A stretch of DNA of 64,000 nucleotides from Pedobacter montanisoli (GCF_022809115.1 NZ_JALGBH010000002.1:871543-935542), one strand, 5' to 3'. Numbered from the stretch's first letter, positions 36,881 through 47,276 are shown. Notes: generated by a model not told the origin, from the letters alone. Numbers and translations are program-made.

Positions 36881-39040
36881 TTAACCTTGCGGAGCCGCAG
36901 GCGCATTATCTTGTTTCGCTTCTGGCTTTGGTGGACGAGGCAACAAAACTTTACGTGAAAGTTTCAATTTACCTTGCTTGTCTATATCCAATAACTTCAC
37001 TTCTACAATATCTCCTTCTTTAAACACACCGTCCATTGTTTCAAGACGTTTCCAGTCAATTTCAGAAATATGTAATAAACCATCTTTACCCGGCATAATT
37101 TCTACAAAAGCACCAAATGGCATAATAGATTTTACTTTACCCGTATAGATTTCACCTACTTCAGGTTTAGAAGCAATAGCTTTGATACGTGCTACAGCAG
37201 CATCAATAGCAGCTTTATTATCAGCAAATACTTCAACAATACCTTTGTTATCTACTTCTTCAATAGAAATAGTGGCACCGGTTTCGCGTTGCATTTCTTG
37301 GATAATTTTACCTCCAGGGCCAATTACTGCACCAATAAATTCTTTATCGATAGTTAATGAAACAATACGAGGTGCATGTGGTTTGTAATCAGCAGCAGGC
37401 TCAGCGATTGTTTTCTTCATCTCGTTTAAGATGTGTAAACGACCATCTTTAGCTTGCAACAAAGCTTTAGTTAAAACTTCGTAAGACAAACCATTGATTT
37501 TTAAGTCCATTTGACAAGCAACGATACCATTTTCAGTACCTGTTACTTTAAAGTCCATGTCTCCCAAGTGATCCTCATCACCTAAAATATCAGAAAGGAT
37601 TTGATATTTACCAGTTTTCTCATCAGTAATTAAACCCATTGCAATACCTGACACTGGAGCTTTAATTTTAATACCAGCATCCATTAATGCTAAAGTACCA
37701 GCACAAACCGTAGCCATTGATGAAGAACCGTTAGATTCTAAAATATCAGATACGATACGGATAGTGTAAGGATTTTCAGCTCCTTCCGGCAATACTTTTT
37801 TCAACGAACGTTGCGCTAAAGCACCGTGACCAATCTCTCTACGTCCAGCACCTCTGTTTGGTCTAACCTCACCAGTTGAGAAACCAGGGAAGTTATAGTG
37901 CAATAAGAATTTGTTATAACCATTGATGAAAGCACCATCAATCATTTGCTCATCATCTTTGCTACCTAAAGTAACCGATGTTAATGATTGAGTTTCGCCA
38001 CGTGTAAATATCGCCGAACCGTGAGCAGCAGGCAAATAACCTACTTCACTCCAAATTGGACGAATTTGCGTAGTTGCACGACCGTCTAAACGGATACCCT
38101 CATCTAACAATAAAGCACGAACAGCATCATACTGTACATCATGGTAATAGTGTTTAGCCAATGCTTTTGTCAAATCTTCAGTTTCTTCTGGCATAGCCTC
38201 TAAAAACTCGGTAATTAAAGCGGTAAAAGCTTCAGAACGCTCTTCTTTAGTAGAACCTGATTTTGCAATTGCATAAACTTTATCATAAGTATCAGCATAA
38301 ACTTTAGCTTTCAACTCATCATCATGATCTTCGTGGCTATAAGTACGCTTAACGGTTTTACCTGTTGCTTCGGTCAATTCAACCTGAACAGCACATTGCA
38401 CTTTAATTGCCTCGTGAGCAAATTTCAATGCCTCAACCATTTCTTCTTCTTGAATTTCGTTAGCCTCACCCTCTACCATCACGATATCATTGGCAGAACC
38501 AGCAACCATAAACTCTAAAGTTGCACGCTCTAAATCGCTAGCGTAAGGGTTAATTACTAACTTACCATCAATTTTTGCTACACGCACTTCAGATATTGGA
38601 CCATTAAAAGGAATATCTGAAACCGCTAATGCTGCCGATGCCGCTAAACCAGCTAAACAGTCGGGCATGATATTTTTATCAGCAGAAATTAATGAAATCA
38701 TCACTTGTGTATCAGAGTGATAATCTGAAGGGAACAACGGACGTAAAGCTCTATCTACCAAACGAGAGATTAAAACCTCGTAATCAGATAATCTTGCCTC
38801 ACGACGTAAGAAACCTCCTGGAATACGGCCGGTAGCCGCGTATTTTTCTTGATAATCTACCGATAAAGGTAAAAAATCGGTACCTGGTTTAGCACCTACA
38901 GTTGATACTACTGTTGCTAACAACATTGTATCGCCCATTTTAACTACTACAGAACCATCAGCTTGTTTTGCTAATTTACCTGTTTCAATTTCTACAATTC
39001 TTCCATCGCCTAAGTCAAACGATTTTTTTATAACATTCAT
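36881..39040 (-). CDS. pnp: Polynucleotide phosphorylase
   Basis: A 719-residue 3'-5' phosphorolytic exoribonuclease. Two RNase PH-like domains are visible, one starting at the N-terminus with [20 protein letters not shown] and one in the middle with [20 protein letters not shown] domain follows with [11 protein letters not shown], then an S1 domain with [19 protein letters not shown] short Pro/Lys/Gln tail ends the protein. It degrades and tails mRNA in the cytoplasm. It follows rpsO in the classic rpsO-pnp order, but a terminator lies between the two. Confidence 0.96.
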   Translation of the reverse strand: MNVIKKSFDLGDGRIVEIETGKLAKQADGSVVVKMGDTMLLATVVSTVGAKPGTDFLPLSVDYQEKYAATGRIPGGFLRREARLSDYEVLISRLVDRALRPLFPSDYHSDTQVMISLISADKNIMPDCLAGLAASAALAVSDIPFNGPISEVRVAKIDGKLVINPYASDLERATLEFMVAGSANDIVMVEGEANEIQEEEMVEALKFAHEAIKVQCAVQVELTEATGKTVKRTYSHEDHDDELKAKVYADTYDKVYAIAKSGSTKEERSEAFTALITEFLEAMPEETEDLTKALAKHYYHDVQYDAVRALLLDEGIRLDGRATTQIRPIWSEVGYLPAAHGSAIFTRGETQSLTSVTLGSKDDEQMIDGAFINGYNKFLLHYNFPGFSTGEVRPNRGAGRREIGHGALAQRSLKKVLPEGAENPYTIRIVSDILESNGSSSMATVCAGTLALMDAGIKIKAPVSGIAMGLITDEKTGKYQILSDILGDEDHLGDMDFKVTGTENGIVACQMDLKINGLSYEVLTKALLQAKDGRLHILNEMKKTIAEPAADYKPHAPRIVSLTIDKEFIGAVIGPGGKIIQEMQRETGATISIEEVDNKGIVEVFADNKAAIDAAVARIKAIASKPEVGEIYTGKVKSIMPFGAFVEIMPGKDGLLHISEIDWKRLETMDGVFKEGDIVEVKLLDIDKQGKLKLSRKVLLPRPPKPEAKQDNAPAAPQG

Positions 39041-39109
39041 CTAAAAAAAATTATGGTGTGTTTCCTCTTTTTGCACACCGGTTTATGTAACATTTATTTG
39101 TTTTGCAAA

Positions 39110-39144
39110 GCAAAAAAGCCATCCGTTAATAAGGATGGCTTTTA
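39110..39144 (-). terminator. Terminator after rpsO
   Basis: AAAAGCCATCC (39114-39124) pairs with GGATGGCTTTT (39133-39143). On the minus strand it runs into six T residues. Confidence 0.87.
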
Positions 39145-39157
39145 CTGATAAAAGCTT

Positions 39158-39436
39158 TTATTTTATGATATCTCTTAGCTGTAAAGCTTTGATGATAGCA
39201 CGATAACGCCCAATATCTTTTTTGTAAAGGTAAGCTAAAATACCACGACGTTTACCTACTAATTTTTGTAGTGCTAACTGAGTAGAGAAATCTTTACGAT
39301 TTTTCTTTAAGTGCTCAGTTAAGTGAGCAATACGGTAAGTAAACAAAGCAATTTGACCTTCTGCAGAACCAGTGTTAGCTGCTGCACCGCCGTGTTGTTG
39401 AAAGATTTCGGCTTTCTTTTCTGAACTTAAATACAT
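39158..39436 (-). CDS. rpsO: 30S ribosomal protein S15
   Basis: The 92-residue product is S15 without doubt: NTGSAEGQIALFTYRIAHLT, HLKKNRKDFST and LVGKRRGILAYLYKKD are family text. It binds 16S rRNA early in small-subunit assembly. It has its own full promoter upstream. Confidence 0.97.
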   Translation of the reverse strand: MYLSSEKKAEIFQQHGGAAANTGSAEGQIALFTYRIAHLTEHLKKNRKDFSTQLALQKLVGKRRGILAYLYKKDIGRYRAIIKALQLRDIIK

Positions 39437-39481
39437 TACTTGAATAATATTAAAGTGTTTATAAAATTAATTAATTGAGCG

Positions 39482-39512
39482 CAAAGTTAAACTATTTCCT
39501 GTTTTTATACAA
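39482..39512 (-). promoter_or_regulatory. Complete Bacteroidota promoter of rpsO
   Basis: On the minus strand TTG (39512-39510) and TAACTTTG (39489-39482) are separated by 20 bases, which is the -33/-7 plan used by the Bacteroidota primary sigma factor. The start codon lies about 45 bases further on. Confidence 0.7.
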
Positions 39513-39655
39513 TAACAAAATCACATATTTACCAAATCTAAAAGTTTGATAATCAGATTTCAAATCTTCTGGCTTTAGCAAGATTGAAAACACAGAGGTT
39601 CCTAACCTTATGATAGTCTCGTAGAAGAGCTTCTATCTAATCGACAACAAATCCT

Positions 39656-39663
39656 TACATTTG
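39656..39663 (+). promoter_or_regulatory. -7 element TACATTTG of the thioesterase gene
   Basis: TACATTTG ends only four bases before the ATG at 39668, so a transcript from it would start at or very near the initiation codon (leaderless mRNA). I see no matching -33 element. Confidence 0.4.
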
Positions 39664-39667
39664 CGAT

Positions 39668-40087
39668 ATGATAAAAAACGAGTTCAGCATTTTTGAAAGC
39701 GAATTAAACGTACGCCCAGATGATATTGACATGTTTAACCATGTGCACAACAGCAAGTATTTAGATTATGTACTCGCTGCACGTTATGAGCAGATGGAGA
39801 AATTTTATGGAATGAGTTGGGAAAAATTTGCTGAAATGGGTTATGGATGGGTAGTGGCAAAAGTTAGCATTTCATTTAAAAGAGCTTTAAAAATGGGCGA
39901 TAAAATGCTTATCCGCACAGGTATTCTTGAAATGAACGAAAAAGGCAGTAACGTACAATTCGAAATCATCAATAAAACTACCGGAAAAGTAGCTTCGGAT
40001 GGTGTTTTTGAATATGTGATGATAGACCTGAAAACACAACGTTCATGCAAGGTAACTCCCGAAATGATAGCGGCCTATAGCATATAA
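39668..40087 (+). CDS. Acyl-CoA thioesterase (4HBT, hotdog fold)
   Basis: A 139-residue hotdog-fold protein with the 4-hydroxybenzoyl-CoA thioesterase pattern: VRPDDIDMFNHVHNSKYLD near the start (catalytic Asp/His region) and KVSISFKRALKMGD in the central strand. It probably hydrolyses acyl-CoA esters. The substrate is not deducible. It is transcribed alone and perhaps leaderless. Confidence 0.87.
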   Translation: MIKNEFSIFESELNVRPDDIDMFNHVHNSKYLDYVLAARYEQMEKFYGMSWEKFAEMGYGWVVAKVSISFKRALKMGDKMLIRTGILEMNEKGSNVQFEIINKTTGKVASDGVFEYVMIDLKTQRSCKVTPEMIAAYSI

Positions 40088-40157
40088 GCTATTTTTCTTC
40101 TTCATCGGTTTTTTTATTAAAACAATATTGACCTTAAAAATATTTTATTACTTTTGA

Positions 40158-40262
40158 TTCGTAATACTACGAACCATGAAGTTTTTCGCAGTCCGCATAC
40201 ATTAGCTTAGCAGCAAGGACTCCATTCTCTACTTACAAATTTCATTCGCTAAGATTTTAGCG
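40158..40262 (+). promoter_or_regulatory. Two inverted repeats upstream of the MATE gene
   Basis: TTCGTA (40158-40163) is mirrored by TACGAA (40168-40173), giving a 16-base palindrome typical in size for a TetR or MarR operator. CGCTAA (40247-40252) is mirrored by TTAGCG (40257-40262) with a 4-base GATT loop, which could also be an RNA hairpin. The MATE start is at 40291. No regulator gene is adjacent. No known riboswitch matches. Confidence 0.4.
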
Positions 40263-40290
40263 TCTAGGTTATTATTTATACACTTTTTTT

Positions 40291-41715
40291 ATGACAACTA
40301 CAAACGAGGCCAAAAATGGCTTATCGAAGTTTTTCGCGATTTTAAAACAATCCTTAAAGGGAGAAGAAATAGATTATACTTCCATTAATATCAAACGGGC
40401 TATTATACTTTTAGCCATTCCCATGATGTTAGAAATGATGATGGAATCTGTATTTGTACTGGTGGATCTGTATTTTGTGGGACACTTACCCAATAGCAGT
40501 GTAGCCATTCAGATTGTGGGCTTAACAGAATCTGTTTTAACGATCATCTACTCACTGGCAATGGGTATAGGTATGGCAGCAACAGCAGTAGTTGCACGCC
40601 GTATAGGTGAAAAAGATCCTGTTGCGGCAGCTAAAGCCGGTATGCAAACTATTTTTATTGCTCTAACCATTAACTTGGTGATCAGTGTAAGCGGTTTGCT
40701 ATTTGCCAAAGATATCTTACTACTAATGGGTGCTACAGAAAGTACCGCTGCCGAAGGTAAGCTATTTGTACAGATCATGATGGGCAGCAGTATGGTTATT
40801 ATGCTACTTTTTCTGATCAATGGTATTTTTAGAGGAGCAGGTAATGCTGCTATTGCTATGCAAAGCTTGTGGATAGCCAATACCATTAACATCGTGCTTT
40901 GTCCTTTATTGATAAGAGGATTAGGACCCATACCAGCTTTAGGTTTAACGGGAGCTGCATTGGCAACCGCCATAGGTCGTGGCATAGGTGTAATGTATCA
41001 AATCTATCATTTAAGCAAAGGCAGTAGCAACTTGCAAGTAAAATGGGCTTATCTAAAACCGCATTGGGACCAGATTAAAGCAATCATCAGAGTAGCGGCA
41101 CCAGGTATTTTCCAGTTCGTTATTGCATCATGCAGCTGGATATTCCTGGCAGAATTGGTGGCTACCACAGGTGGAGATAATGGCTCAGCCGGATACCAGA
41201 CCGCATTAAGGTTGATGATGTTTTTCATGCTCCCTGCATGGGGCCTAAGTAACGCTGCAGCAACTTTAGTGGGGCAAAATATGGGTGCTCATCATTTTGA
41301 AAGAGCCGAAAGTTCGGTTAAAATAACGGCTAAATACACCATTATTTTTATGGCTGTGGTTACTTTACTTTTCTTAACCTGCGGTTCTTTATTTGCATCG
41401 ATTTTTACCAATGATAAGGAAGTGATCAACATTGCTACACAAGCGCTGCGTATTTTAAGTTATGGTTTTGTAATTTATGGTATAGGCATGGTTTTAACCA
41501 GCGCTTTTAATGGTGCCGGCGATACGCTTACGCCTACTAAAATCAATATTGTGGCTTTCTGGTTATTCCAAATACCATTTGCTTATATCTTAGCTAAGCA
41601 TTTTAACATGGGACCTACAGGTGTTTTTATTGCTATCCCTGTTACCGAAGTAGGTATTTCTATTGTAGCTTACTATATTTTTAGAAGCGGAAAATGGAAA
41701 CAGGTTAAAGTATAA
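40291..41715 (+). CDS. MATE family efflux transporter
   Basis: A 474-residue inner-membrane protein with 12 predicted helices in two homologous halves. Typical MATE text includes IKRAIILLAIPMMLEMMMES, VDLYFVGHLPNSSVA, GAGNAAIAMQ and the second-half GAGDTLTPTK. It would export cationic compounds using Na+ or H+. A ~40-residue hydrophilic N-terminus precedes the first helix. The upstream palindromes suggest local control. Confidence 0.92.
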   Translation: MTTTNEAKNGLSKFFAILKQSLKGEEIDYTSINIKRAIILLAIPMMLEMMMESVFVLVDLYFVGHLPNSSVAIQIVGLTESVLTIIYSLAMGIGMAATAVVARRIGEKDPVAAAKAGMQTIFIALTINLVISVSGLLFAKDILLLMGATESTAAEGKLFVQIMMGSSMVIMLLFLINGIFRGAGNAAIAMQSLWIANTINIVLCPLLIRGLGPIPALGLTGAALATAIGRGIGVMYQIYHLSKGSSNLQVKWAYLKPHWDQIKAIIRVAAPGIFQFVIASCSWIFLAELVATTGGDNGSAGYQTALRLMMFFMLPAWGLSNAAATLVGQNMGAHHFERAESSVKITAKYTIIFMAVVTLLFLTCGSLFASIFTNDKEVINIATQALRILSYGFVIYGIGMVLTSAFNGAGDTLTPTKINIVAFWLFQIPFAYILAKHFNMGPTGVFIAIPVTEVGISIVAYYIFRSGKWKQVKV

Positions 41716-41721
41716 TATTTT

Positions 41722-41756
41722 AAAGAGGTTGTTCAAGAATTTTGGCAACCTCTTAA
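41722..41756 (+). terminator. Terminator after the MATE gene
   Basis: AAGAGGTTG (41723-41731) pairs with CAACCTCTT (41746-41754). The trailing AAATTT is a weak T tract. Confidence 0.6.
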
Positions 41757-41824
41757 ATTTGCTACTATGATTTATCCTAAGGTTTGGGTAAAAAATGTAA
41801 ATTCGGAACCTTAAGATACACAGC

Positions 41825-42520
41825 ATGAACATTATCCTCGCTTCTACCTCTACCCTATACGGCGGTAACTATCTCGAATATCTAAAAGATGAAATCTCTT
41901 CGCTTTTTAAGGGAATTGATGAAATCATTTTTATTCCTTATGCAAGACCAGGAGGTATTAGCCATGAAGAATATACGGCAAAAGCAGCCACATTTTTTGC
42001 TACTTTAAACATTCAAGTAAAGGGTTTACATGAATTTACACAACCAGAAATAGCCTTAAATGAAGCTAAGGCTTATTTTACAGGTGGGGGCAATACTTTT
42101 CTACTGGTCAAAACCCTGCATGAACTGGGCTTAATGAACGTATTGCGTGATAATGTACTGGGTGGAAAACCCTATTTGGGATGTAGTGCCGGTTCTAACA
42201 TCGGTGGTTTGAACATGAAAACAACCAATGATATGCCGATTGTTTACCCACCTTCCTTCAATTGTATGGGTTTGGTACCTTTTAACATTAACCCTCATTA
42301 TCTGGATCCACAGCCTGAAATTAAACACAACGGAGAAACGAGAGAAACCAGGATACTGGAATTCTTAACCCAAAATCAGACCAAAGTAATCGGTTTGAGA
42401 GAAGGAAACTGGATTCGTGTAAAAGGAAATACAATATCTGTTGAAGGAACAGAACTTACGCGAGTTTTTGAAAACGGACAACTTCCATATGAGATAACTC
42501 CAGGCACACAATTGGTATAG
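41825..42520 (+). CDS. pepE: Dipeptidase E (peptidase S51)
   Basis: A 231-residue cytoplasmic serine peptidase of the class-I glutamine-amidotransferase-like fold. The nucleophile is Ser121 in LGCSAGSNIGG. FTGGGNTFLLVKTL and the histidine in NPHYLDP belong to the same family. PepE cleaves dipeptides with N-terminal aspartate. It starts 109 bases after the MATE stop, beyond a hairpin, and is followed by the pyruvate oxidase gene. Confidence 0.92.
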   Translation: MNIILASTSTLYGGNYLEYLKDEISSLFKGIDEIIFIPYARPGGISHEEYTAKAATFFATLNIQVKGLHEFTQPEIALNEAKAYFTGGGNTFLLVKTLHELGLMNVLRDNVLGGKPYLGCSAGSNIGGLNMKTTNDMPIVYPPSFNCMGLVPFNINPHYLDPQPEIKHNGETRETRILEFLTQNQTKVIGLREGNWIRVKGNTISVEGTELTRVFENGQLPYEITPGTQLV

Positions 42521-42585
42521 GTCTTTTCTAAACTAAACTGCTTAAAGATTTGTTGTATTTGTATTGAATCCTCAAATACAATAAT

Positions 42586-44322
42586 ATGGCAAAAATAGTA
42601 GCAGAACAACTGGTAGAAATGCTGGTTAATGCAGGCGTAAAAAGAGTTTATGCGGTTGCAGGCGATAGTTTGAATTCATTTAACGAAGCAATCAGACAGG
42701 ATGGTCGTATAAAATGGATACATGTAAGACATGAAGAAGTGGGTGCTTATGCCGCAGCAGCCGAGGCCGAACTGGATGGTATAGCTTGTTGTGCGGGTAG
42801 TTGTGGCCCGGGACACGTACATTTAATTAACGGACTTTATGATGCGCACCGTTCACACGTTCCACTTATAGCCATAGCTTCTACTATCCCCACCAACCAA
42901 ATGGGTGTAGATTATTTTCAGGGCACCAATACCTTTAAACTTTTTGATGATTGCAGTGACTATAATCAGTTGATTACTACTGCAGAACAAGCTCCTCGTA
43001 TATTCCAGACAGCTATACAACACGCCTTATCTAAACGAGGAGTTAGCGTAATCGGTTTTCCGGGCGATGTGGCAGATATGGAAGCCGTTGAATCACCTAC
43101 ATCTACACAGATTTTCAGGTGCAATCCGGTTATACAACCTTCAGAAAGTGAGCTTAATCACTTGGCCGGTCTTTTAAATGAAGGCAAAAGAGTAATGCTT
43201 TATTGTGGCATAGGTTGTAAAAATGCTTATCATGAAGTACTTGAATTGGCACAAATACTTAAATCGCCAGTGGGCTACAGTTTCAGGGGAAAAATGCATG
43301 TACAATATAATAACCCTTATGATGTAGGGATGACGGGTTTATTAGGCACACCAAGTTGCTATAAAACCATGCACGAAGCTGATGTGCTTCTAATGCTCGG
43401 AACAGATATGCCTTATGATACCTTTATGCCTGAAGATAACAAGATTATTCAGATAGATGCAGCCGAAGAACGTTTAGGTCGTAGGGCAAAACTAACCTTA
43501 GGCTTAAAAGGAGATATCAAAGATACCATCAAGGCACTTTTGCCACTATTACAGCACAAAACCGATACTTCATTTTTAGATGCGATGGTAAAGTTTCATG
43601 AAAAAGTAACTGAAAGGCTGCATACCTATGTGGAAGATAAAGGCGAAGAAAAGAAATTACAGCCCGAGTATGTAGCATCTGTAATCAATCAACTAGCAAG
43701 CGATAATGCTATATTTACCTTAGATACCGGTATGAGTGCCGTATGGGGTGCCCGTTACATTGAACAGACCGGAACCCGTTATCTCTTGGGTTCATTTAAT
43801 CATGGTAGCATGGCCAATGCAATGCCTATGGCTATTGGTGCTAAGTTATCTCACCCTGAAAGACAGGTAATTGCTTTTTGTGGCGATGGCGGTTTATCTA
43901 TGTTATTAGGCGATTTGGCTACCATTAAACAATATAACATTCCGGTGAAGCTTATGGTATTTAACAATAGGGCTTTGGGGATGGTAAAATTAGAGATGGA
44001 AGTAGCTGGTTTGCCAGATAATGAAACAGATTTGCTTAATCCCGATTTTGTTAAAATAGCCGAGGCAATGGGCATAGCTGCTGCCGAAGTAACTTTACCT
44101 GAACAACTGGAAAGTGCATTACAACAGGCTTTTAATCATGATGGCCCTTATCTGTTAAATATATACACCAACCCTAATGCATTAGCCATGCCTCCGCATA
44201 TTACCGGAGAACAGGTTTGGGGCATGACCAAAAGTATGAGTAAATTGTTATTGGGCGGACATATGGATGAAGTCTTTGAAACCATAAAATCAAATTACAA
44301 GCATTTGAAAGATCTGTTGTAA
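42586..44322 (+). CDS. poxB: Thiamine-diphosphate pyruvate oxidase/dehydrogenase (PoxB-like)
   Basis: A 578-residue ThDP enzyme with the catalytic glutamate in HVRHEEVGAYAAAAEAEL (Glu50), a central FAD-binding-type domain, and the ThDP motif FCGDGGLSMLLGDLA. The C-terminal helix (GGHMDEVFETIKSNYKHL) resembles the membrane-binding tail of E. coli PoxB. It would convert pyruvate to acetate and CO2 and pass electrons to quinone. Some relatives make acetyl phosphate instead. Such genes are often stress or stationary-phase induced. Confidence 0.85.
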   Translation: MAKIVAEQLVEMLVNAGVKRVYAVAGDSLNSFNEAIRQDGRIKWIHVRHEEVGAYAAAAEAELDGIACCAGSCGPGHVHLINGLYDAHRSHVPLIAIASTIPTNQMGVDYFQGTNTFKLFDDCSDYNQLITTAEQAPRIFQTAIQHALSKRGVSVIGFPGDVADMEAVESPTSTQIFRCNPVIQPSESELNHLAGLLNEGKRVMLYCGIGCKNAYHEVLELAQILKSPVGYSFRGKMHVQYNNPYDVGMTGLLGTPSCYKTMHEADVLLMLGTDMPYDTFMPEDNKIIQIDAAEERLGRRAKLTLGLKGDIKDTIKALLPLLQHKTDTSFLDAMVKFHEKVTERLHTYVEDKGEEKKLQPEYVASVINQLASDNAIFTLDTGMSAVWGARYIEQTGTRYLLGSFNHGSMANAMPMAIGAKLSHPERQVIAFCGDGGLSMLLGDLATIKQYNIPVKLMVFNNRALGMVKLEMEVAGLPDNETDLLNPDFVKIAEAMGIAAAEVTLPEQLESALQQAFNHDGPYLLNIYTNPNALAMPPHITGEQVWGMTKSMSKLLLGGHMDEVFETIKSNYKHLKDLL

Positions 44323-44411
44323 ACCCAGTATTATTTTTTCATTTTCTGGTACTTTACCATGTCTGCTATATCGTTTCAACGCATTAAGCTATTACGCAAG
44401 ATACCTTATTT

Positions 44412-45314
44412 CTATATCGTAATCCGTCCGCCTGTTACCGGAATAGTCGCTCCAGATATATAGCTCGCGTCATCTGAAGCCAGAAATACATAAGCCGGAG
44501 CTACTTCTACAGGCTGACCCGGACGCCCCATTGGCGTATCTTTTCCAAATTTTTCTATATCAGGCATGGTTGAAGGAATAAGCGGTGTCCATATAGGGCC
44601 TGGTGCAACTGCATTTACTCTTATCCCTTTTCCGGCAGTAAGCAATATCTGACTTAAATTGGCCGTAAAGTTCTGGATAGCGCCTTTAGTAGCCGCATAA
44701 GGCAATAAAATTTCTGAAGGATTATACGCATTAACCGAAGTGGTATTGATGATACAACTGCCCTCTTTCATATGGGGCTCTGCCGCTTTACATAGGTAAA
44801 ACATAGCGTGCATATTGGTTTCAAAGGTTTTAATCCACTCTTCAGCTGTAATATCAGCTAAAGTTTCACGGCCCATTTGGAAAGCCGCATTGTTTACCAA
44901 AATATCAATTCTGCCAAATTCTTTTACAGCTTTATCAACAATCTTTTTGCAGTGCTCTTCATTTCTAATATCACCTTTTACCAATACGGCTTTTTGCCCG
45001 GCAAGCTCTACATAATGCGCAGAATCTTGTGCGTCAACGGTTTCGGTATCACTTAAATAACTGATCAGTACATCTGCACCTTCTCTTGCAAAAGCAATGG
45101 CTATGGCTTTTCCTATACCCGAATCACCGCCTGTAATGATTGCTTTCTTACCTTTAAGCTTAGCATTACCCTGATAGCTTTTTTCACCATGATCTGCTTG
45201 AGGTTTCATGGGCTCTTCATTACCCGGAGGTTCTTGCTCCTGTTTTGGAAATGGTGGTACAGGATATTTGGTGTCTGGTTTTACAGGTGGTTTTTGTTTC
45301 TTTTGCCTTTCCAT
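44412..45314 (-). CDS. SDR-family oxidoreductase, general-stress type
   Basis: A 300-residue short-chain dehydrogenase. Residues 1-50 form a Pro/Lys/Glu-rich lead (PPVKPDTKYPVPPFPKQEQ) typical of the YdaD/YhdF general-stress proteins. The NAD(P) motif is GGDSGIGKAIA, NNAAFQMGRE is the NNAG-type motif, and the catalytic Tyr-Lys pair is in YAATKGAIQ. The C-terminal SDDASYISGATIPVTGG is standard. The substrate is unknown. Confidence 0.9.
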   Translation of the reverse strand: MERQKKQKPPVKPDTKYPVPPFPKQEQEPPGNEEPMKPQADHGEKSYQGNAKLKGKKAIITGGDSGIGKAIAIAFAREGADVLISYLSDTETVDAQDSAHYVELAGQKAVLVKGDIRNEEHCKKIVDKAVKEFGRIDILVNNAAFQMGRETLADITAEEWIKTFETNMHAMFYLCKAAEPHMKEGSCIINTTSVNAYNPSEILLPYAATKGAIQNFTANLSQILLTAGKGIRVNAVAPGPIWTPLIPSTMPDIEKFGKDTPMGRPGQPVEVAPAYVFLASDDASYISGATIPVTGGRITI

Positions 45315-45443
45315 CTTCTTCTCCTTTTATATTTATGAACATACTTTGCAACAAAAAAGTTTGCTTAATTGTGCGTTATTCCAATGAGTTGAATAAAATA
45401 TTTACGTCGCTTTTTATTCATTTAAGAGTGTGTATTTCTTTAA

Positions 45444-45680
45444 GTTAGATGCTGAAATGAATTCAGCATGACGCCCTGCTGTTTAAGGTCATTCCAAGCT
45501 TGCTTTATAATCTATACATTCCTGTTACATTGAGCCTCCCGAAGACAATTCGTGACAACTATCGAAATGTAAACAATTAATTGGTTTCGATAAGTCAATA
45601 GTTCAGCAAGACGAACTACCATAAGCATTATTCTGAACTTCCCGAAATATCGGGACAGGCTGTTTCAGAGTCTAAATGTT
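45444..45680. repeat. Second cluster of the palindromic intergenic repeats
   Basis: The gene-free gap 45315-45812 carries members of the family seen at 6764-7160. A short unit at 45445-45473 has GATGCTGAA/TTCAGCATGACG. A full unit in the opposite orientation lies at 45625-45675 (TTCTGAACTTCCCGA and TCGGGACAGG... TTTCAGAG). A degenerate piece is at 45600-45612. The rest of the gap shows no gene or clear promoter. Confidence 0.7.
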
Positions 45681-45812
45681 ATTATTCTTTCTACGAATCA
45701 GGCAAACATAATTCCTCTAACATTTGTTAAATAACAGAAAAGTGCTTCAATTTTTTAAAGCACACCAAACACCAATTATTGTTCTTTTAAGCTTATTTAT
45801 TAAACAAAAAAC

Positions 45813-47276
45813 ATGAGACTCCCTATTGAACGTAAACATGTTAAAGTGTATCCGGATCCGAAGAGGGTTATTGCAAGATTTTTTTTTAACGGTGAAGAAA
45901 GAGGAAAAGATGTGATCAATAAAATCATGACTTTAAGTCCTCAACAGGTATTCAGTATTATTTCTCCTCTGCTGCAGGAGTATTCAAAGCGGCATCGTAA
46001 CATTACCAAAGTACTGCTTAAACATTGCAAAAAGCTTAAGCCTTTGTTTGACAGTATGAAGATCAATTATAAGAAGCTGGAAGAGCACCGTAAATTGCTG
46101 ATCGGTTCTTATTTTACACATGAATATTCGATAGAATCAGCTGCATTTTTTAACCCTTCTATTATTGAAGATCCAGATCAAAGTGAACTGGAAGAAGGTG
46201 AAAAAAGATTGATCATTAGCTTTAGAGCCGTTGGTGAAGGTCATATATCTTCTATTGTGTTTAGGAGGGCAATGATAGACCGGCACAACAATATCAGTGT
46301 AATTCCTTCAGGTAATTATATTGACGAAGCCGAAATTATCAGAAATGCCACTTATAACAAGAAGCTTTTTTTAGAAAAGGGATTGATTTCGCTGATCAAT
46401 GAAGATGTGCTCAAAGAGCTTGATCTTAAACTTGAAGATCAGTTTGATTATTTAACGCTTAAACAGGTGATAGCACAGACACAGGATCTTGAACCCGATC
46501 CTGCTAAAGATAAAGAATTTGAAAAAGTACTCTGGCTTTCTGATTCGTATTATGAAATTGTGTTTTCTTTAGATACGGATATTTCTGACCGGGTTATTTT
46601 CCCTATTTCAGAATTTGAGCGTAAAGGTATTGAGGATGCCCGCTTTACTAAATTTATTTCAGATGATGGTTCTGTAACTTATTATGCAACTTATACGGCT
46701 TATGATGGGCATATTATTATTCCTAAGCTTTTAAAAACCAAGGATTTTTATGATTTTACCATTGGCCCTTTGTTTGGTGTTGGGGCACAAAATAAAAATC
46801 TTGCTCTTTTTCCTCGTAAAATAAATGGCAAATATGCCATGTTATCTCGTATTGATGGAATAAATAATTACATTATGTACTCAGATAAGATCAATGTATG
46901 GGAACATCCTATTAAATTACAGGAGCCTAAATATAGCTGGGAATTTGTACAAATAGGTAATTGTGGTGCACCAATAGAAACCAGTGAAGGCTGGCTGATT
47001 GTTACCCATGCGGTTGGTCCTATGCGCAGGTATTGCCTGAGCGCTACATTACTTGATCTAAACGACCCAACCATTGAAATTGGAAGGTTAACGGAACCTT
47101 TGCTCATCCCCAATCCTGATGAAAGAGAAGGCTATGTACCCAACGTAGTCTATTCATGTGGCAGTATTATCAATAATGGCGAACTGGTTATTCCTTATGG
47201 TTTATCTGACTATGCCTCATCTTTTGCAACAGTAAACCTTGAAAGTCTTTTAGAACAACTTAAAAAATGTCCTTGA
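45813..47276 (+). CDS. Glycoside hydrolase family 130 protein
   Basis: A 487-residue cytoplasmic GH130-type protein (five-bladed propeller). After a ~100-residue helical lead, the blades contain ESAAFFNPSIIEDP, the catalytic-Asp motif GIEDARFTKF, and GAPIETSEGWLIVTHAV. GH130 enzymes phosphorolyse or hydrolyse beta-mannosides. Which of the two applies depends on residues I cannot align here. It is convergent with a GT4 gene and shares its terminator. The pairing of a GT4 with a GH130 suggests synthesis and turnover of the same mannose-containing product. Confidence 0.88.
   Translation: MRLPIERKHVKVYPDPKRVIARFFFNGEERGKDVINKIMTLSPQQVFSIISPLLQEYSKRHRNITKVLLKHCKKLKPLFDSMKINYKKLEEHRKLLIGSYFTHEYSIESAAFFNPSIIEDPDQSELEEGEKRLIISFRAVGEGHISSIVFRRAMIDRHNNISVIPSGNYIDEAEIIRNATYNKKLFLEKGLISLINEDVLKELDLKLEDQFDYLTLKQVIAQTQDLEPDPAKDKEFEKVLWLSDSYYEIVFSLDTDISDRVIFPISEFERKGIEDARFTKFISDDGSVTYYATYTAYDGHIIIPKLLKTKDFYDFTIGPLFGVGAQNKNLALFPRKINGKYAMLSRIDGINNYIMYSDKINVWEHPIKLQEPKYSWEFVQIGNCGAPIETSEGWLIVTHAVGPMRRYCLSATLLDLNDPTIEIGRLTEPLLIPNPDEREGYVPNVVYSCGSIINNGELVIPYGLSDYASSFATVNLESLLEQLKKCP

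Noticed and set aside
40548..40985. Minus-strand 145-codon frame
   Set aside because: It is antisense to the MATE gene; its Pro/Ala/Ile-rich text is what a reversed membrane protein gives.
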